Assembly: GCA_002439165.1 (NCBI GenBank)
Contig: DJTE01000036.1
Location: 671-36,402, forward strand
Direction of reading: 5' to 3'
From: Chryseobacterium indologenes
Lineage (GTDB): Bacteria; Bacteroidota; Bacteroidia; Flavobacteriales; Weeksellaceae
DNA length: 35,732 nt
Part shown: piece by piece, positions 32,343-35,732 of the stretch
Layout: every line of letters begins with the position of its first letter
Position numbering within the stretch: the stretch's first letter is position 1
The notes under the pieces: model-generated
The model's database searches: none
What the model was told of the DNA's origin: nothing
The model's input: only the letters and a program-made list of their open reading frames with translations
Program-made: the position numbers and the translations under genes

Positions 32343-33200
32343 ATGAGCCTTATTTTGATATTATGCCTTTTTACGGGTAATCTGCTATCCGCTATTCCAC
32401 CCGGTTTTACTACCCGGAACATAAAGTTCAGCAGTGAAGGGGTATCGCTTTCAGGGACAATTTTTAAGCCTGACCGTACATCTGCCGCAGTTGTCATTGT
32501 ACATGGCTCCGGACAGGAAAAAAGAATGATAGAATTTGCAACACTTCTGGCTGAAAACGGCATTGCTGTTTTAACGTACGACAAGCGCGGCGTCGGGGAA
32601 TCAGGCGGGATATATGCCGGTCCGGAAGTGGGAACCAATAATGTAGACTCCGGAAACCTTAACCTGCTGTCTTCAGATGCAAGTGCCGCTGTAAATACAT
32701 TATATAAAGACCTGGGAAAATCTCATGTCCCTATTGGTTTAATCGGGGGCAGCCAGGCTGGATGGATTATTCCGCTGGCCGCCCAAAAAAATAAAAAGAT
32801 CAGATTTATGACGATATTCAGCGGGGCACTTATCACCGTTAAACAGCAGCTCCGGTTTCAGTTTTATACCAATGGAAATTCGGGGTTTTGGGATACCCAT
32901 ACGGAAGAAGATGCACGGAAACACATTATGACCGATCCCGACAGATATGAATTTACAGATACTGACCCCCTCAGTACTCTTTCCCGCTTATCAGTTCCGG
33001 GGCTATGGATTTTTGGGGGCAGAGATATACAGGTTCCCGTTAATCTGTCCATCGAACACCTGAATGCTTTAAAATCCAAAAACAGATACTATGAATATAA
33101 ACTGTACCCGGCTTTAGGGCACAATACTGCATTTTCAGACTCTGAAGAACCTGTTGAATATGCTATAAACTGGATAAAAAAACAGAAAATGACCCAATAG
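32343..33200 (+). CDS. Secreted alpha/beta hydrolase (about 285 aa)
   Basis: The protein is an esterase-type alpha/beta hydrolase. Numbered from the ATG at 32343: signal peptide MSLILILCLFTGNLLSA, oxyanion region VHGSGQ (53-58), nucleophile elbow GGSQAGW with S137, acid in GGRD (D228) and catalytic His in LGH (H260). The triad is complete. An in-frame GTG at 32220 adds 41 basic residues before the signal peptide, which would be abnormal, so I prefer the inner ATG. Substrate unknown; the dienelactone-hydrolase-like family includes many peptidases and esterases. It stands alone downstream of the SUKH gene, without overlap. Confidence 0.82.
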   Translation: MSLILILCLFTGNLLSAIPPGFTTRNIKFSSEGVSLSGTIFKPDRTSAAVVIVHGSGQEKRMIEFATLLAENGIAVLTYDKRGVGESGGIYAGPEVGTNNVDSGNLNLLSSDASAAVNTLYKDLGKSHVPIGLIGGSQAGWIIPLAAQKNKKIRFMTIFSGALITVKQQLRFQFYTNGNSGFWDTHTEEDARKHIMTDPDRYEFTDTDPLSTLSRLSVPGLWIFGGRDIQVPVNLSIEHLNALKSKNRYYEYKLYPALGHNTAFSDSEEPVEYAINWIKKQKMTQ

Positions 33201-33387
33201 TAAAAAGTGTGACCATAGAGAATAACTGCCGGTCTGTTTCATCTTTATCAGTCAATAGAACTCAAAATAACTTCCCCGCTCCTTTTTCCGGCTTCGTTAG
33301 CCTGATCCGGGCGACTGAACAAAATAAAAAAACAGCATCTTTCAAAAGAAAATCCCAAATATTCCGTTTAATTCTTAAATTTGACTA

Positions 33388-33858
33388 ATGCAAAAGAATC
33401 TATATCTCATCATTATACTATTTTCTCTCAGCAGCTGCTATACGTACCAGGTAAAAAAACAGCCGGATCCGGCCGCCGATAATAGCCAGGAAGCTAAAAA
33501 AGGAATCACACCTGCCAATAATGCTGCTTTACCAATGAAAAAGACCGCAGAAGAAGCGCAGAATCTGAAATTGCAGCAGCCGGCAGCCCCAGTCAGTATT
33601 CAGGAAAAACTGGCTCCTAATAAAAATGTTAAAATAGATGTTGAAGGCAGATCTTATAAAATAATCGTTGACCGTTGGGAAAGCGACAGCCTGGTGGCAC
33701 ACCCCGTTAATAATGCTAAAAAAACGCTGAAATTCCATAAGAACCAGATCAATGCGGAAAAAATTGCAGAAAAACGGTTTTCACAACCCATAGCCGATAT
33801 TCTTACCGTGGCTGCTTATACTGCAATTGGTGTTGGAATTTATTTTCTTGTCCGATAG
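33388..33858 (+). CDS. Lipoprotein with C-terminal membrane helix (156 aa)
   Basis: The N-terminus MQKNLYLIIILFSLSSC has a lipobox LSSC with C17, so it should be lipid-anchored. A disordered, Ala/Pro/Gln/Lys-rich linker (about 20-75) leads to a small beta domain (KNVKIDVEGRSYKIIVDRWE, then DSLVAHPVNNAKKTLKFHKN) and a hydrophobic C-terminal stretch ILTVAAYTAIGVGIYFLV. I recognise no family. TAAATTTG at 33376-33383 is a perfect -7 box, but it lies only 4 bases before the ATG, so transcription would start at or inside the start codon unless another promoter is used. Confidence 0.68.
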   Translation: MQKNLYLIIILFSLSSCYTYQVKKQPDPAADNSQEAKKGITPANNAALPMKKTAEEAQNLKLQQPAAPVSIQEKLAPNKNVKIDVEGRSYKIIVDRWESDSLVAHPVNNAKKTLKFHKNQINAEKIAEKRFSQPIADILTVAAYTAIGVGIYFLVR

Positions 33859-33884
33859 TTTTAAAGGTATTATTTATGGCTTTC

Positions 33885-34058
33885 TTCTGCAGATTTTATA
33901 CATTCCCAATAAAAATCGCAGATTTAAAACCTTGTGAGCTTTATACCCAAAGTATTTAAGTTTAAAAATAACTTAGATGTTAAATTGTTTTATCCCTTTT
34001 GTGGTTAAAAAATCTGCTCAATCTGCATGACCAGCGAGCCAAAACAAAAGAAAATCCA
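33885..34058. repeat. Intergenic repeat, copy A (about 174 bp)
   Basis: Begins ttctgcagattttatacatt and ends with aaaacaaaagaaaatcca. It matches 34563-34779 along its length, with shared blocks aataaaaatcg.agattt, caaagtatttaag and the core aaaaaatctgctcaatctgc followed by atga. Copy A lacks about 41 bases (gcagattccacagataacgc and following) present in copy B. It lies directly upstream of the gene at 34089. Confidence 0.7.
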
Positions 34059-34088
34059 GCAAATTTGCCGAACCAATCAATAAAAAGT

Positions 34089-34511
34089 ATGGAAGATCAT
34101 CAAACTGAATTTAGTCTGACTGTAAATGGCAGAATAGCGGGAACCTCATTTAAAAAAATAGAAGAGCTGATCGTTCCTTATTTCAAGGACCTCACAAAGA
34201 TCAGTTTTCATGATGACAATGATTATACGGTATCGCTGGAAAATAAAAATTGGGAACTAGATATGAATCTGTCTAAAATCCTCATAAAAAATACAGAAGA
34301 AGATTATTTCTTAGGTGCCGCCTGTAAAGGGACATTTGAAGAAGGAGAAAAAGCCCTGAAAGAATTTGCTGCATATCTGCATGAGAACGGATTTATATAT
34401 TCTCTGGAATATGAAGATATCGCTGACAACGAATATCTGATACAACACCCTGGTTGGAATATTTTTTTTAATGAAAGGAAACAGAAAACCTATCCTGAAT
34501 CAGAAGGGTAA
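34089..34511 (+). CDS. Hypothetical small protein between two repeat copies (140 aa)
   Basis: I do not recognise a family. From the ATG at 34089 the protein starts MEDHQTEFSLTVNGRIAGTS, is acidic, has alternating beta and helical stretches and ends NIFFNERKQKTYPESEG; no signal peptide. The frame is open upstream to 33999, but that part lies inside the intergenic repeat, so I reject the longer start. The gene is bracketed by two direct copies of the repeat (33885-34058 and 34563-34779), an arrangement that could let it move or be lost by recombination. Immunity-like size and charge are noted, but function is unknown. Confidence 0.6.
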   Translation: MEDHQTEFSLTVNGRIAGTSFKKIEELIVPYFKDLTKISFHDDNDYTVSLENKNWELDMNLSKILIKNTEEDYFLGAACKGTFEEGEKALKEFAAYLHENGFIYSLEYEDIADNEYLIQHPGWNIFFNERKQKTYPESEG

Positions 34512-34562
34512 AAGAAGAAAAAACACTATCCGGATAGACTAAAGTCTACTCTATTGAATAAA

Positions 34563-34779
34563 TTCTGCAGATTTTATACATTCCCGCAGATTCCACAGAT
34601 AACGCGGGTCTTGTTATTGGTAATCCAATAAAAATCGTAGATTTTTAATCTTATGTTAACTTTTATGCTCAAAGTATTTAAGATTAAAATAGCATGTGCA
34701 AAAAACTTTTGTCCCTTTCGCGGTTAAAAAAATCTGCTCAATCTGCATGATCTGTGAGAAAAAAACAAAAGAAAACCCA
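34563..34779. repeat. Intergenic repeat, copy B (about 217 bp)
   Basis: A direct copy of the element at 33885-34058 with the same start (ttctgcagattttatacatt) and the same core and end. The extra block cgcagattccacagataacg fits the degenerate copies at about 6226-6315 and 12174-12210. It contains no gene and no obvious T-tract terminator; the plus-strand gene before it and the minus-strand gene after it converge here. Confidence 0.7.
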
Positions 34780-34843
34780 ATTCACAAAACCTCCTTATCA
34801 CCGATCCAGGCCTATATTTCTCTCCTTTCCGGAATAAGGTACG

Positions 34844-35062
34844 CTATTTTGGCAGTGTTACTCTTATATTATTAAGACTCTGGAAAATATGTATTTTCTT
34901 TTCCCTTGCCATTCTGTACAGAAATTCGTTTCTTTCCTGAATCGGCAGATTCAGTATGTGATCAAAGGATCCAATGGTTACTCCATTTGCGCCACCGTCT
35001 TTTTTAAACTGCTCTGTGACTATTTTCAGAATTTCAGCTTCTATTTCTTCCATTTTTTCCAT
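34844..35062 (-). CDS. Hypothetical small protein (72 aa)
   Basis: An intact frame starting MEKMEEIEAEILKIVTEQFK, with a helix-rich N-terminus, the segment GVTIGSFDHILNLPIQERNE and a basic second half ending SLNNIRVTLPK. I recognise no family; the alternation of helix, turn and beta end could fit a small winged-helix-like fold. It begins 6 bases after the stop of the decayed gene at 35069-35254 on the same strand, so it was probably the second gene of that unit and may have lost its partner. Start could also be at the second Met, three codons later. Confidence 0.5.
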   Translation of the reverse strand: MEKMEEIEAEILKIVTEQFKKDGGANGVTIGSFDHILNLPIQERNEFLYRMAREKKIHIFQSLNNIRVTLPK

Positions 35063-35068
35063 AAATAA

Positions 35069-35254
35069 TTAGTCTGGTTTTTTACATACAAATTCAAAAA
35101 CAGCTTCGGCTATTGAGTCAGGAACTATTCTATTCTACGTTCTGGCTACCGTCACTTCAGAACCTTTGCTAGTATACTCAATAAACTTTTCTAATTCTAA
35201 TGCCTTTTCCCACAATGAATCCCCCACTGCCACCCGAATATTTACCGGGAGATG
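35069..35254 (-). pseudogene. Decayed gene fragment with an in-frame stop, upstream of the 72-residue gene
   Basis: On the minus strand 62 codons read as good protein: DSLWEKALELEKFIEYTSKG then SEVTVART, a TAG at 35135-35137, then NRIVPDSIAEAVFEFVCKKP, D and a TAA at 35069-35071. Only one internal stop breaks the frame, and both sides look like one chain. No start codon exists before the upstream stop. The stop lies next to the ATG of the 72-residue gene, as in an operon. The family is not recognised. Confidence 0.5.
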
Positions 35255-35466
35255 TTACTTTTTTGTCCGGGTATTCAGCATTCATAATTAAAATTTTGGC
35301 AAATATACTAAAAGATCCCTGCCGCCGCACGAATCTTCTGTGTGGTATCAGTATTATCACACGCTTTCCAAAGTTTTCCGGCTCCGCTCTCCGAAGTATC
35401 CCGGCTTTGGAGATTATATCCCTTTATTAAAAGCTTTTTTATCCACGTTATCGTACAAATCTTTTG
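35255..35466. other. Spacer between two pseudogene fragments
   Basis: No gene is identified. Minus-strand frames here (for example GKLWKACDNTDTTQKIRAAA around 35290-35400, or TKDLYDNVDKKAFNKGI around 35420-35470 in another frame) look partly coding and may be further debris joined to the transposase fragment. Confidence 0.25.
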
Positions 35467-35556
35467 TTTGTATTTATAATCTTCCGCATGGAAAACTAAG
35501 CCTGCTTTTACAGGATTTTGATCTATATAATTAATTTCCTGGTTAATGAGAATATG
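35467..35556 (-). pseudogene. C-terminal fragment of a REP-associated (IS200/Y1-like) transposase
   Basis: The minus strand encodes NQEINYIDQNPVKAGLVFHA then EDYKYK. The NYIxxNPVKAGLV...EDYKYSSA motif is characteristic of the end of RAYT-type tyrosine transposases. A stop lies just upstream (TGA near 35570) and the usual SSA after DYKY is missing, so only this fragment remains. The catalytic HUH and Tyr region is absent. Confidence 0.6.
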
Positions 35557-35732
35557 ATTGAAATAAAATCACTCAATGCAACCGTGCGGTAGCAGGGGTT
35601 TATTATTAAAGTGAATAAAAAACTGTTTCAAATGAGGTAACATATCTTTATTATGGAACTTTAGTCATTATAATATTATTAGGAATACTAAAGGTTGGCA
35701 GTCCATTGTATGCAGGATTTTTATATTCCCCT

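Noticed and set aside
33999..34088. N-terminal extension of the 140-residue gene
   Set aside because: The extension lies inside intergenic repeat copy A, whose other copy is non-coding, so the ATG at 34089 is preferred.
35620..35732. Plus-strand hydrophobic frame at the right edge (GTLVIIILLGILKVGSPLYA)
   Set aside because: Looks like a membrane segment, but has no start codon after the upstream stop and is cut by the window end; not supportable.
1..35732. tRNA, rRNA or CRISPR arrays
   Set aside because: I saw no cloverleaf-like sequence with a T-loop, no rRNA sequence and no regularly spaced identical repeats.

Overview
The window looks like chromosomal DNA of a Bacteroidota bacterium of the Chryseobacterium/Flavobacteriales type. 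The clues are a GLPGLI-family protein, a DUF2911 protein, a PIG-L deacetylase next to an SSS symporter, an MG2/TonB-plug surface protein, SUKH proteins, a large GAF/PAS hybrid histidine kinase, low GC, weak Shine-Dalgarno signals and promoters with the Bacteroidota TAnnTTTG -7 box. No species can be named from the sequence alone.

Layout. 1-1131: two paralogous secreted surface proteins (one cut by the window edge). 1152-6004 (minus): a tight cluster of a secreted PIG-L deacetylase, a 34-residue membrane miniprotein and an SSS symporter, coupled by start/stop overlaps, followed by DUF2911. 6468-12132 (minus): a CREST-like membrane protein, a 1302-residue hybrid kinase and an unknown protein. 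12133-12874: no protein gene, but repeats and a long rod-like hairpin followed by a terminator, the best candidate for a 6S-type RNA. 12875-17406 (plus): a strongly AT-rich island with an XRE-type regulator, an OLD-family ATPase/TOPRIM nuclease and a UvrD-like helicase, i.e. a Gabija-type anti-phage system. 17544-17812: decayed coding DNA. 17814-21465 (minus): gnd-zwf-pgl, the whole oxidative branch of the pentose phosphate pathway.

The right part (21986 to the end) is mostly accessory. It holds a SUKH-like protein with an unrecognised 410-residue partner, a MG2/plug surface protein and a GNAT acetyltransferase. It then has a mosaic of tandemly duplicated and broken small genes (28337-32111) resembling immunity-gene arrays beside polymorphic toxins: a two-gene unit exists once intact and once split by about 1.5 kb carrying a GLPGLI gene, with an ankyrin-repeat fragment left beside it. 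An alpha/beta hydrolase, a lipoprotein, a small unknown gene between two copies of an intergenic repeat, and two pseudogene fragments (one a REP-associated transposase) complete the window.

Housekeeping sugar metabolism and envelope functions thus alternate with two accessory regions: a phage-defence island beside a structured RNA, and a rearranged array of SUKH/immunity-like genes. The points most worth following are the Gabija variant with its own regulator, the structured RNA, the 34-residue miniprotein and the split gene array.
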